Shown: one piece after another, positions 33,179 through 43,300 of the stretch
Layout: each line of letters begins with the position of its first letter
Position numbering within the stretch: the stretch's first letter is position 1
Origin: Candidatus Babeliales bacterium
GTDB taxonomy: Bacteria > Babelota > Babeliae > Babelales > Vermiphilaceae
Direction: 5' to 3'
Length of the DNA stretch: 45,109 bases
NCBI GenBank assembly: GCA_035455925.1
Contig: DATIEE010000025.1
Span: 1 to 45,109, forward strand
Notes under the pieces: generated by a model
The model's database searches: none
Told to the model about the DNA's origin: nothing
What the model saw: only the letters and a program-made list of their open reading frames with translations
Position numbers and translations under genes: made by a program

Positions 33179-33995
33179 TATGCAGGGCTGTTATACAATA
33201 ACTTCCCAATTTTATTTCTTTTAAGTTAACTTTTTCTATAAAAGATTTAGAGGAACAGAAATCGTATTGAATATAGAAATGGCTGAATTCATCATATCCT
33301 ATCATATGGGGACATATTTTTATTGGAATGGTATAGTTATTTTTATTACGAACTATGGTAAGAGCTACTGTTTGAAGCAATGTTGGTTGGATAATGATTT
33401 CATTAGTAACAGGAAGCAATAGTGGAGGCGTAAGAATATCATTAGATTGTGATTGTGAGCCAGCAAATAAGATCATTTTGTCGTGATAAGTAGGATTGAA
33501 AGTAGTATGCTTTATTGGTAAAGAAAACATCCTACTGATTAAGGTACTAGGAGTGATATCACATAATGATATATATTTTCTCGTAATGTTGTCAGTCACA
33601 TTTTGGGGAAGTTTTGCGCTGAGCAGTGCTGTATAAAGTAAAGGCGATTGCAAATAGAGTGAAATAGTTAAAGCTTTTGTATATTTTTTTATTGGTAGTT
33701 CACTAAGAAGAAGTGGTTTACGAAGTAATTCTTGAAAAATTTTTAAATCTTTTTTATGTATATCAATGAGCAATGGTGATTTTTTTTGGGATCCCGTGTT
33801 TTGTAACAACTCTTTTATGGCAATATGATATGAAAAATTTTTTTCATTGTTTTTCATTGTAACAATTTCATTGTTTTTTGTTTTAATCCATACGTCTTTC
33901 TGCTCCTCAGAAGGCGTATTTGAGATACGTTTTTTCATTGGGATTATATTTATAAACATACTCAGCAGTATGTATATACCTATTAATTTTTTCAT
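33168..33995 (-). CDS. Secreted protein with Skp1/BTB-like N-terminal domain
   Basis: A 275-residue protein with a signal peptide (1-17, ending INIIPM). Residues 35-135 follow the Skp1/BTB order: a first strand pair (VWIKTKNNEIVTMKN), a helix (HIAIKELLQN), SPLLIDIHKKDLKIFQELL, and a helix pair (YTKALTISLYLQSPLLYTAL). The remainder is beta-rich and not recognised. Skp1-type domains join F-box proteins to cullin ubiquitin ligases in eukaryotes, so an effector acting in the host is plausible. The ATG overlaps the cysteine synthase stop by one base (TAATG). Fold assignment is by eye. Confidence 0.5.
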   Translation of the reverse strand: MKKLIGIYILLSMFINIIPMKKRISNTPSEEQKDVWIKTKNNEIVTMKNNEKNFSYHIAIKELLQNTGSQKKSPLLIDIHKKDLKIFQELLRKPLLLSELPIKKYTKALTISLYLQSPLLYTALLSAKLPQNVTDNITRKYISLCDITPSTLISRMFSLPIKHTTFNPTYHDKMILFAGSQSQSNDILTPPLLLPVTNEIIIQPTLLQTVALTIVRNKNNYTIPIKICPHMIGYDEFSHFYIQYDFCSSKSFIEKVNLKEIKLGSYCITALHINV

Positions 33996-34912
33996 TAATA
34001 CACGTTTTTTGTTAAGTATGCTCTTCCTGAATCTCCAAAAATCATTACCACAACGTCATCTTTTTTTAAATAAGGAAGGTATTCATGAACCCCCCATGCA
34101 ACAGCACCGCTTGTTAATCCTACTAAAAAACCATAATTTCTTGCCAAAGTTTTGAGCATAGTGAATGCATTTTCATCAGATACAGGAATAATTTCATCTA
34201 TATACGTATTGTTATGATAATCAATTACGTCTGAATAAAAATCTATACCCATTCCTTCAATTTTATACGGTTTAGGATTTCCTTGTGTTGAATGGAATGA
34301 GTTATCTGAATCAAGTGCTATGACTTTAATGGCAGGATTTTTTTCTTTTAAATATCTTCCTATACCAGCGACTGTTCCACCAGAACCAGCTGCTGCAAAA
34401 AAGTGAGTTATAGTACCGGCCGTTTGTTGCCAGATCTCTGGGCCTGTTAGGCTATAATGCGCTTGCGCATTAACAGGATTAAAGTATTGATTAGGCATAA
34501 ATGAATTAACTATCTCTTTGTGGAGATTGCACGCTGTTGAATAATGGCTGTTAGGATCTTTTATGGATGGCATGGAAGGACACACAACGACTTGCGCTCC
34601 GTATGCTTGCATAGTTTGTAATTTTTCTTGGCTAATCTTAGGTGTGGTGGTGATAATTACTTTATAGCCTTTTGCAGCTCCAATCATGGCAAGAGCAATG
34701 CCATAATTGCCTGATGATGCATCGATGATTGTTCCATTAGGTTGTAATTTACCAGATTTTTCAGCATCTTCTATCATATATAATGCGGTACGATCTTTTA
34801 CACTTCCACCTGGATTGAGGTACTCAAGCTTTGCATATAATGTTGCTGATGTAGTGAATGGAATACAGGTTAAAGGGGTGTTACCGATCGTTGAAAGTAG
34901 GTGTTTATGCAT
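33995..34912 (-). CDS. Cysteine synthase-family PLP enzyme
   Basis: A 305-residue fold-type-II PLP enzyme. IGNTPL at the N-terminus, the PLP lysine in LNPGGSVKDR, the substrate loop DASSGNYGIALA (usually SGNTG), the phosphate loop AAGSGGTVAGIGRYL and the final IFGDSG match CysK/CysM. The reaction is O-acetylserine plus sulfide to cysteine, but cystathionine beta-synthase-type chemistry is possible. The SGNYG in place of SGNTG is unusual and might alter substrate use. It is followed by the Skp1-like gene with overlapping stop and start. It has no signal peptide. Confidence 0.85.
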   Translation of the reverse strand: MHKHLLSTIGNTPLTCIPFTTSATLYAKLEYLNPGGSVKDRTALYMIEDAEKSGKLQPNGTIIDASSGNYGIALAMIGAAKGYKVIITTTPKISQEKLQTMQAYGAQVVVCPSMPSIKDPNSHYSTACNLHKEIVNSFMPNQYFNPVNAQAHYSLTGPEIWQQTAGTITHFFAAAGSGGTVAGIGRYLKEKNPAIKVIALDSDNSFHSTQGNPKPYKIEGMGIDFYSDVIDYHNNTYIDEIIPVSDENAFTMLKTLARNYGFLVGLTSGAVAWGVHEYLPYLKKDDVVVMIFGDSGRAYLTKNVY

Positions 34913-35057
34913 GGTTGTAAGCCTTTGCCTGATTATTACATTTTTCTAATATTGTATATTTTATCTTCATACTATAATTATTATTGAGATAAATGTCATC
35001 ATACAGTAATTATTTTTATAGTTGTTGTGTATGAAAATGTAAAAGGAGGGCTTACCT

Positions 35058-36812
35058 ATGCGCTTATTTTATAACGATATAGTGTGTGCAGTAGTGTTAA
35101 TGTCTTATTCTTGTTGTTTAAGTATGGATCAGAAGGATTATATTTCAGTTGTAACAGTTGATCAAAAAAGTACTGCATTTAAAAGGTCCCATATTAAAGA
35201 TTCATTAGTTTTGAATGTTTTATATGAATCTCAAAAAAAAACAGATTACAATTTTGTTGTTATTCCGCAGGCGTGCAATATGCATGATAATATAGCACAA
35301 GAAGATTTGTTTTCATTACATAATTTACTTGAAAATCAAGATGATGCTTTCGCTAGTTATATGCAAAAACTAGTCAAGAATCGACAGCTATTTACTACGT
35401 TACATGCTACACATGTTTTAGGGGCTTATAAACAGCTGGTTTCTATAATTAACTATGTATATTGTGATGATATTGGCAAACATATTGGTTCTTACGTAAC
35501 TGGTTTTCCTATAAAAGAATTCATAGTAAAGCAGATTTTGCGTAAACAAGATGTTTTAAATTTCGAAACTATACCGCGTAAGCAACTAAGCTTTATGCAT
35601 CATCACTCAGACAAGTATGATGAATTTTTTTATATTCCTTCTGCTATTAGTTCATATAAAGAAAATATTATTTTTGATGGAATAAGTCCGTTTAAAAGAT
35701 ATCTTGATTTTTTTAATTCAGACGATGAACATTCAAACGGATATATAAAAGCGTGGAATTCTGTTAGACAGTGGTATATTACGGTATCTGATAGAGATGA
35801 AGTTGTTTTATGGAAATTACGTAAAAATACATTAGATATATTTGATTCAATGCTACTAGGTGATAATTATACACAACCGATATATGTAGTTAGTGATTAT
35901 AGCAAGGAATGTACGATAATTATAATGCATGGGCAAGAGAATAATCTGTATTATTGGGATATTAATGATGATAATTATAAGAATCTTGTTTTGGATAAAG
36001 ATGTAAGAACATTTGGTAAAGTGATAATGAACAATAAAGGTTCGCATATCATTTTTGCTGATAAAAATAATAATGCATTGATTGTTTGGGGCATTAAAAA
36101 TAATATAATACAACCTTTAGAAGCTGATTATAAGTTTCCCATAATGAGTATGCTATTTACCAAAAATGATACAGCTTTATGGGTATGTTCTGGGTCTACA
36201 TTATTTATATGGCACATAACTGAATCAGGAAATTTTGAGCTCAGTAAAACTATACATCTTAATGATACAGAAGCAGTTATTTCTCGGTTACATTGTAACG
36301 AAAAATCTGGACGTATTGTTGTTGGTAGAGCTGATGGAAAATTGAATATTATATGCATGGATACATATAAAGAAATAGGATGTTTACAAGGTCATAATGA
36401 TACACCTATTAATGGTTGTTTGGGTAGCGAATATGGTGACATTATTATTTCGCTTACAAATGGTATAGATAAAAATCTTATAATATGGGATCTTACTACT
36501 AAAAAGCCATTAATGCATTTAATTGACCATCCAGGAGCTACTGCAATAGCAGTAACTCCTGATATGAGGTACATTCTTTCTCAATCACCAATGGATATTA
36601 GGTTATGGCAAGTGTATGATGATATAACAGTAGAACAGATAGATTATTTAATGAGAAAATTACTAAGTTTGAATTGTTATTATAATCTATATTATATCTA
36701 TAAAATGCAAAAAAATGGTTACAAAATAGATGAGTCAAAAATTAAAGAACTGATATCATTATTTAATTGTCCTGCAATTAGTAAATTTTTAAAGGAATTA
36801 TTAAGTATCTAA
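35058..36812 (+). CDS. Secreted Skp1/BTB-like and WD40-repeat fusion protein
   Basis: A 584-residue protein. AAAAGGAGG upstream of the ATG is the best ribosome binding site in the window. A signal peptide (about 1-22) is followed by a Skp1/BTB-like domain (30-145): YISVVTVDQKSTAFKRSHI, a helix, then FTTLHATHVLGAYKQLVSII, close to the Skp1 LFELxxAANYLDIxxLL plan. Residues 220-525 hold about seven WD40 repeats with WxL/WDI ends (VVLWKL, LYYWDI, LIVWGI, LFIWHI, LIIWDLTTKK, IRLWQV), one with the GH dipeptide (LQGHND). The C-terminal 60 residues are helical. In eukaryotes WD40 proteins with F-boxes recruit substrates to Skp1-cullin ligases. This one combines both ideas in one chain. Effector role inferred. 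Confidence 0.7.
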   Translation: MRLFYNDIVCAVVLMSYSCCLSMDQKDYISVVTVDQKSTAFKRSHIKDSLVLNVLYESQKKTDYNFVVIPQACNMHDNIAQEDLFSLHNLLENQDDAFASYMQKLVKNRQLFTTLHATHVLGAYKQLVSIINYVYCDDIGKHIGSYVTGFPIKEFIVKQILRKQDVLNFETIPRKQLSFMHHHSDKYDEFFYIPSAISSYKENIIFDGISPFKRYLDFFNSDDEHSNGYIKAWNSVRQWYITVSDRDEVVLWKLRKNTLDIFDSMLLGDNYTQPIYVVSDYSKECTIIIMHGQENNLYYWDINDDNYKNLVLDKDVRTFGKVIMNNKGSHIIFADKNNNALIVWGIKNNIIQPLEADYKFPIMSMLFTKNDTALWVCSGSTLFIWHITESGNFELSKTIHLNDTEAVISRLHCNEKSGRIVVGRADGKLNIICMDTYKEIGCLQGHNDTPINGCLGSEYGDIIISLTNGIDKNLIIWDLTTKKPLMHLIDHPGATAIAVTPDMRYILSQSPMDIRLWQVYDDITVEQIDYLMRKLLSLNCYYNLYYIYKMQKNGYKIDESKIKELISLFNCPAISKFLKELLSI

Positions 36813-36906
36813 GCAAATTATTTGCTGTAACATAAAGTAGTGTTTTGATTATAAATACATAAAACGTTATTATATAATATTATATTTTTACCTAAGGAAT
36901 TTTTAA

Positions 36907-37449
36907 ATGAATACATTTTTTGCAGCTTCTCGAATTTTGGCAATTACAATAATAATGTGTGCGAGTAATGTAGTTTTTGCAGGTGAAGGACGACCAGTTG
37001 ACTATTATGGCTTGGATAAAACATATGATAATAACAAAAGGGTAGTAACTACAGGTGTTTTGACATCTATTTTCAGTAATAAAGTTGCAATGGAGTGTTT
37101 TTATAATAAAGCAACCATTGCGGGTATAATTATTACAAATACAGTAGTTAAAGATAGTGATATATTAAAAACAGGAATAGAGACTGCGGGCTTTGCGCTT
37201 GATTTATATTTAGATAAAGATAAATTCGAAAATCAAGCCAAATTGCTTAATAATAAAAATAAAATTTTAACTACCGTAGCAGTGCATGCGGGAGTTAATT
37301 ACACTATTCGTAAAATTAAAGCATGCCTAAAGCCAACTGACACGGATTCTACGCTAGCAAAAGGTGTTGATCTTGTACTACAACCGGAAGTAATAACATG
37401 GACAGCTATGCTTGGGTTACAAATAATACTCCCTGATTATTTTGTTTAA
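36907..37449 (+). CDS. Secreted or membrane protein of unknown function
   Basis: A 180-residue protein with a signal peptide (1-25, ending NVVFAGE). The mature part has three weak hydrophobic helices (around 60-76, 118-130, 160-178) and two Cys (C66, C139). No family is recognised. AAGGA lies 7 bases before the ATG and TATAAT lies about 30 bases upstream. A bidirectional hairpin terminator follows. Confidence 0.65.
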   Translation: MNTFFAASRILAITIIMCASNVVFAGEGRPVDYYGLDKTYDNNKRVVTTGVLTSIFSNKVAMECFYNKATIAGIIITNTVVKDSDILKTGIETAGFALDLYLDKDKFENQAKLLNNKNKILTTVAVHAGVNYTIRKIKACLKPTDTDSTLAKGVDLVLQPEVITWTAMLGLQIILPDYFV

Positions 37450-37465
37450 TCTCAAAATTATTTTT

Positions 37466-37505
37466 GAATGAAAAAGAGAGGATTTAACTCCTCTCTTTTT
37501 CATTC
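37466..37505. terminator. Bidirectional terminator hairpin
   Basis: A perfect 17-bp stem (37466-37482 with 37489-37505) with a 6-base loop, lying between convergent genes. The stem includes AAAAAGAGAGG paired to CCTCTCTTTTT. It would end transcripts of both the plus-strand unknown and the envelope operon. Confidence 0.8.
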
Positions 37506-37529
37506 ATTATAGTGCAATATTACTATAAT

Positions 37530-38420
37530 TTAAGCTTCACATGGTAAACAACTGCACAAATACACTTGATACAGTAAAACATATAAACTTTTTAGCCAGG
37601 TGACGACATCAACATTTGTATTATCAATTACATCAACTATACTAAAACGTTGATCACATGAAGGAATATCAATTGCTGATCCATCAAGATCACCAATACG
37701 AGTTTCTATAATTGAACAACACTCTGCAGACTGATCAATTTGTGATCCAATCAAACTTTCAATAACTGAACAGCATTCTGCAGATTGATCTATCTGTGAT
37801 TCGACAAGTTCTTCAACTTCATTTATTTCATGGCGTAGTTTTTTATAAGATTTTTTTGCATCACGAGCTTGATGATGAATATTTTTATTCGTGCAAATAC
37901 AACAGGAAAGTAATGTATTTAATTTTTCATTAAGACTACATGTATCTACGTTGTCAGTAGCTGTTGCGCATGTATTACATGGATCGACTAATTCTTCACG
38001 CGGTGCGCGAGATGTTGTTGGTACAGAAATTATATCAAGAGCCATAGCAGCATCACTTGCTGATGCTTCTGCTAATGCTGCAGCTACTTCTGCAATTGAT
38101 ATTTTAAGTAGCGCTGCTTGACAACTATTGCACCGTCCACTGTATTCACCGTCGCAATAAATACCTCGTTCTGCACAATCAGAACAACATGCTTCAATAA
38201 CTGCCATAATTTCTGGATCAAAGGTATCCAATTCTGCTTCACGAGAAATAGGTTTTCCTGCAGCTAATGCTGCTGCTGCGGCATCTCTAATTGATTGTCT
38301 AATAGCTGCTGCTGCTGCACACGGTTTACATTTGGCAAGCAGTGCTGAACCAACGCTCATTCCAATCATTAATGTCGATAATAGAATTGCTTTTTTATAT
38401 CGATTAATTGATACATTCAT
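37530..38420 (-). CDS. Secreted cysteine-rich protein with tandem repeats
   Basis: A 296-residue protein with a signal peptide (about 1-29, ending SALLAKC). I count 22 cysteines, mostly as CC or CxxC (EACCSDC, RCNSC, CNTC, LSCCIC, LCSCLPC), mixed with Ala-rich helices. An 18-residue unit (SQIDQSAECCSxIExxIG) occurs twice in tandem. Last gene of an envelope run with the barrel (38454) and the 1447-residue protein (40381). In Chlamydiae, Cys-rich outer envelope proteins are crosslinked by disulfides in place of much peptidoglycan; a similar structural role is inferred. AAAGGTAG precedes the ATG. No homology to known Omc proteins could be tested. Confidence 0.7.
   Translation of the reverse strand: MNVSINRYKKAILLSTLMIGMSVGSALLAKCKPCAAAAAIRQSIRDAAAAALAAGKPISREAELDTFDPEIMAVIEACCSDCAERGIYCDGEYSGRCNSCQAALLKISIAEVAAALAEASASDAAMALDIISVPTTSRAPREELVDPCNTCATATDNVDTCSLNEKLNTLLSCCICTNKNIHHQARDAKKSYKKLRHEINEVEELVESQIDQSAECCSVIESLIGSQIDQSAECCSIIETRIGDLDGSAIDIPSCDQRFSIVDVIDNTNVDVVTWLKSLYVLLYQVYLCSCLPCEA
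37692..37799 (-). repeat. Two tandem 54-base units in the Cys-rich gene
   Basis: Units 37746-37799 and 37692-37745 each encode 18 residues, SQIDQSAECCS(V/I)IE followed by four more. They differ at only three or four residues. Each unit carries one CC pair, so copy number would change the crosslinking sites. Confidence 0.8.
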
Positions 38421-38453
38421 GTGTACTACCTTTCTTAAAAAAATAACTTTTTC

Positions 38454-40313
38454 TTAGAAATATATTGCTAAGCCAATGTGGCCTTCAGTTTCTTTCATGA
38501 TATTTCTACCAGAAACCATTTGTGTTCCACCGCCAAAGATTTCAAAATAATTCCAACGATGGAATATTTGACCACGTAATTTATTAGAAAGTGAATTTGT
38601 ATTTCTTTCATAATTGCATGGAGCAAGCGGTTGATTTGGACGGCCTAATAAATCTGTTGCTGTTGTTTGACATTCCAATGAAACCTTATCATGCCCTTTA
38701 ACAAATAATTCATAGCCAAGTGTAAATCCAAGATCAGGATTATGTGGGTGGAAGAAACTAAAATCAGTACGAAGAACAAAATAATTCCAAGAAACATCAA
38801 GTTCAACTTCTGGCCCGATATTAACAACCGTTGCACCAACAAATGGAGCTGCTCGTTTTTCAGAACGTTTACATGCATGAACAAATGCTGGACGAATTTC
38901 AAATGCAAACCATGGTCGTGGTTTCCAACCTGCATCTAGTTCAAGTTTGATTTCAACGTGACCATTGTTACCAGTTGGTTTATAGAAAATCTGATTTGCA
39001 TGTTTTTGGCGTTTACCTGTTGGGAATTGAATACCAAAAATACCATCAACAAACCAGTCATCATAATGTCCAATACCACCATATATTTCTGTTGCCAAAT
39101 CACCAATACCAACAATACGTTCATGTGCTGTTAAATTAATACCATTATCTAAAAAGAATGTAGATGCAACTTGTGAAACAAGAAGATCTTGTTCAATGAT
39201 ATTGGTAACATTTGTTCGTATAGCTTGAGCTTCGGGAGTTAAAGTACCTGCGCTAGGCAAGCCAGCTTCTATAGCACGTGGAACTACAAATAGCGTAGCT
39301 TGCGCAGCTCTATCATTTCTCAAATTATTTGCGTAGTCAACACCTGTTTGGAAAAAATATGTTTGATCATTAGTGCCTTGACCATCAGAACCGAGAGGCC
39401 CAGTTATTTGACTTGGTGCTTTCTTAAACGGAGGAACGGGAACGGTTCCATCAAGTCTTTTTGTTGCATATGCAGCGGGAACACTATCACTTTCTGCTGC
39501 AGTCGTACCAGTAACCGTTACACCAGTAATAGCAATAGTTCCATCAGCATTGTATCGTACGACAGGAGCAACTGCTGCATTACCCGATGGTATTGTTACT
39601 GTATCAAAAACTAATGTACTCAAAAAATCGTATCTATATGCATATTCAACTTGGTCTGGACGAGCACCTTCATCAGAATTAACTATTCTTGTTGCAACAA
39701 CATCTGCTAAGGTTTCTTCAAATGCGACACTATTATCTTGTTCAATTTCAATTATTTTGAATGGAATATTTGCTCTGCCACCAATATGGAACCGATCATT
39801 TCTACCAAGATAACGAGCAAAATCAATACCCATATTTGCACCTTGTTCTTCATACGTGAAGTCAGGCATAATACGAGCAAATGCTAAAAATGGATTAACG
39901 CTGTTAACTAAGGCCTGAGTTGTAGTTGGCGCTCCGGCAAATGTTCCACCAGCAAAAACATCTTCACCAACAAAAACAGTTTGACCAAAAAATAATTGTG
40001 AGAGCGTTGTTGTGTCACGAGTCACTTTATCAGAATCGCATGCATCAAAAAATGCTCTATCTGCGGTACGTGTATACGCTGCACCCCACATGTGAATATT
40101 CCAAGCCGTATTCTTTTTTGCGCTTGGCATTATACCGTACCACCATGCTTGATCAGCTGGAGCAAGAAGCCAATGCATATAACCACGATCTTGTACGCTC
40201 AATGGTGATCTAAATTCAAAACTTGCATGAAGTGAACCGCCACATAATGCGCTTAAAAGCACAATACTCTTTAAGGTTTTCTTCATTACTTTCCTTTTGT
40301 TTGTTACATCCAT
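38454..40313 (-). CDS. Outer-membrane beta-barrel protein
   Basis: A 619-residue protein with alternating beta pattern and a final Phe (GHIGLAIYF), the outer-membrane insertion signal. The signal peptide (KKTLKSIVLLSALCGGSLHA) starts at an internal ATG (40286). Both starts have a ribosome binding site: AAGGTAG before 40313 and AAAGGAAAG before 40286; I give the longer form but the shorter (610 residues) is equally possible. Early motifs GYMHWLLAP and WNIHMWGAAYTRTA are followed by barrel strands, with a low-complexity Ala/Thr-rich insert (about residues 250-310). It is the middle gene of the envelope run. It is probably an abundant surface protein or porin. Confidence 0.78.
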   Translation of the reverse strand: MDVTNKRKVMKKTLKSIVLLSALCGGSLHASFEFRSPLSVQDRGYMHWLLAPADQAWWYGIMPSAKKNTAWNIHMWGAAYTRTADRAFFDACDSDKVTRDTTTLSQLFFGQTVFVGEDVFAGGTFAGAPTTTQALVNSVNPFLAFARIMPDFTYEEQGANMGIDFARYLGRNDRFHIGGRANIPFKIIEIEQDNSVAFEETLADVVATRIVNSDEGARPDQVEYAYRYDFLSTLVFDTVTIPSGNAAVAPVVRYNADGTIAITGVTVTGTTAAESDSVPAAYATKRLDGTVPVPPFKKAPSQITGPLGSDGQGTNDQTYFFQTGVDYANNLRNDRAAQATLFVVPRAIEAGLPSAGTLTPEAQAIRTNVTNIIEQDLLVSQVASTFFLDNGINLTAHERIVGIGDLATEIYGGIGHYDDWFVDGIFGIQFPTGKRQKHANQIFYKPTGNNGHVEIKLELDAGWKPRPWFAFEIRPAFVHACKRSEKRAAPFVGATVVNIGPEVELDVSWNYFVLRTDFSFFHPHNPDLGFTLGYELFVKGHDKVSLECQTTATDLLGRPNQPLAPCNYERNTNSLSNKLRGQIFHRWNYFEIFGGGTQMVSGRNIMKETEGHIGLAIYF

Positions 40314-40347
40314 ACTAACTACCTTTTTTTATTGTGTGCTCATCATA

Positions 40348-40375
40348 AAGGATGGGTACCAAAGTACCCATCCTT
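40348..40375. terminator. Hairpin between the large surface gene and the barrel gene
   Basis: A perfect 12-bp stem (40348-40359 with 40364-40375) and a 4-base loop, 6 bases beyond the stop of the 1447-residue gene. On the minus strand only TTT follows, so it may be a partial terminator that lowers or separates expression of the two genes. Confidence 0.6.
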
Positions 40376-40380
40376 ATATA

Positions 40381-43300
40381 TTATACTTCTATATTTGTAA
40401 CCGTTAATATTTCATTCAACTCAGGATCAATGTTAACAAACACTGCTGCAGTATCCATTGCAGCCCTGCGTTTAGAATCTTGTTGACCGGCACCAATAAT
40501 ATCGAATGCTGGCCCACGAATAATCATACCATTAGCAACAGTGTCGATACGTATATTTTCAAATTCTGGTCTAAAACTATCGCCTTGACTTGCGGCATTT
40601 GCTCTACCAACAGCATTGTCGCGGTCAGCTTCTAACACTGCATCATGAGTTTTAAAATAGTCAAATAGTTCTGCGCCAGACAATCCAGCTATAGTCTCAT
40701 TAGCCGATTCTAATAATGTTGAAGCCATTACACCTGCACTTAAACGAGAGGAAATCATACCATCTTGATCTAAGACAATAGGTTGAACACCGCCAACTCC
40801 TGGTTCAATAAGTACAATATTACCGCCGCCAGCAATATTAAAGTTTGATGATCGCTCTAGTGTAGGATCAATGTTTTCATCAGGAAGTTCAAAAGTAAGG
40901 AAATAAGATGATCCTGGTACATCACCGATTGCTAATAATGAAGCATTAACCTCATTACCAGAAAATATGCGATCATGTTCAAAGCGACCATTTAGTAACT
41001 TGAATGTTACCATTCCGACATTACTTAATGTATTAACGATATTCTCATTCGGTGTGAAATTAGAAGGACATGTGCGAGCACGTGTAACGAGTGGTATAAA
41101 TCCATCAAAACGTTCAATGCCAGCACCAAGGCCGAGAAATCCTCGACTGCCAATAGTAAAGTTAGCGTCATCACCATCAAGTGTTAAGGTAAAGTTAACG
41201 ATATGGCCTACGAGATTATTAACGTTACCAATTTGCAATACGCCGCCTTCATTAACATTCAAATGACCAATTGCAAAGGTTCCGTTGTCAGCGATGCTGA
41301 GCGTAATATCAGTTGTTGGAATAGAACATTCTGCTGTATTGATTGTTTCGATGCCAACAAATGCGTTGAATGGTATTAAACCTTGTGCATTATCAACAAT
41401 TTCGATAGTTCCGCTACCAATAATTTTAACACGGAATTGATCGGTGTTATTAAGGCCAGCACCAAAACTAATCAATGATGAAAGTGGATTATGTGGTAAT
41501 GCTGCATTAACAGTTATTATTGGCAATGCAGAGTCTTGCATGCCAAATGGAATAGCAGAAAAGAAAGCTAATGCATCTGTTGCCGCTTCAAATAAAAGCT
41601 GTGAATTTTCAGCAAATCGCAATGTTCCTGCTCCAGTAACAATTGTAGCTCCTGGTTCAATAACCAAACTAAGCTCTCCAAGAAATGCAATAATCTGAGA
41701 AACATCATTAAATGACGTTAAATTAAGTGTGCCAGTTGATTTAAGACGAATTTCACGTGGAACTGGGCTATAAAGTTCCAATACACCACACGAAGGGAAA
41801 TTAGGTCCTTTTACAAATGCGCAAACATTATTAATAATCAGGTCATTATTAACCAGAATTCGACCTGATCCATCAGCAATAATAGTGACACCATTTGCAC
41901 CTAATGTTGTTGTACTATCGAGACCAACAGTACCATTATTTCTTAATACGATTGTTGCTACGGGAGCTTCTGCGCTACAATTATTATTTAAGAATGTTAA
42001 TTGACCAACAGATCCACCATCGATTAAAAATTGTATTGGATCACCAATACGTGTTCCTTGAATAGTAAAATTATCAACATTCCCTTGAATCGTTGGTAAT
42101 GAGGTTACATTCGCTTCCGTTACCGCTGGACAAGAGCAAGAGTCTACACAGCAGTTAAATGGTGTGTAGTTTGGAAAATCTTTCTGTGCTAACATCCAAT
42201 TGAATATATAGGTTGATAGAGACTGATCAGAACCAACAATAATTTGACTTGAGGCATTACGTAAATTGACATCCCATGTTGCTATACCGGCGCCATTACT
42301 GAAGAACACTTGATCTGCAGGAAGATCTACGATGCCATTGTGACTTTTTATTACCATTACACCCATATTGGCAATGAAACCAGGATCAATACTAATTTTG
42401 CCATTGAGATCGACAAATATAGCATTTCTTCCGGTAATATTACTTCTGGTAACTGTGGCAGCGCCACCTCGAGCTTCGAATGAAAAAACATTTCCTGCGA
42501 TACGCAACCATGGATTTGTATCTATATTAAATCCAGTTGTATCAGCATTAACACCAATAGATATATTACTGTTACCACCTAAAAAAATAGTATGAATTGA
42601 ATCATTAGCTGTATTAACAATAAGATTATTAACGGTTGCATCGTTAAATGCTGTTGTTAAACTTAATGTTTGATTACCATTTGGATCGAGTGGATCGAGA
42701 TCAGAACTAATCGCATCATCCTGTTGCATAATATCTAAGTATGTTTCGCCATCAATACGAGAACATCCATCCGCTGCTGTTGATCCAATACGTGTACCGA
42801 GAATCATCTGACGACCTGTTCCATTATCAACAGCGGCGCCATTACTATAAAAAATAAACTCAGAAAGATTAGCATGTAAAACACCAAATTCATCAACAAA
42901 ATTTGGAACAACTAAATCAAACCCTGTTAATGCTATATCACTGTTTACATCAAGTTGAGAATTTAAAAAACGTATATTTGGACGTATGTCAGATTCTAAT
43001 AATTTAAACGTTTCACCACCAATATATGCTGGCTCTGATCTCAAATCATTATTGGAACATACTGTGTGACATTCATCAGTATGACTTAACGCTGTATCGT
43101 ATAAATTCATGGTGTTATTGATCAAGAATGCACCGCAATTGTACATTAATAATTGATCATCTTCAGTGTTAAATGTACGTAAGGGAAAGTTAGTTTCTCC
43201 TGATCCTACAAAAAGGGATCCACCTGTTGGTATCACTTCTAAAGAAAGTAGTTCAATTTTGCTTGTAATAGTATCATCTACGCGTGTTCCTCTTACATCT

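Noticed and set aside
38742-40213. Plus-strand frames inside the barrel gene.
   Set aside because: Antisense shadows of the barrel gene, with no ribosome binding site or known motif.
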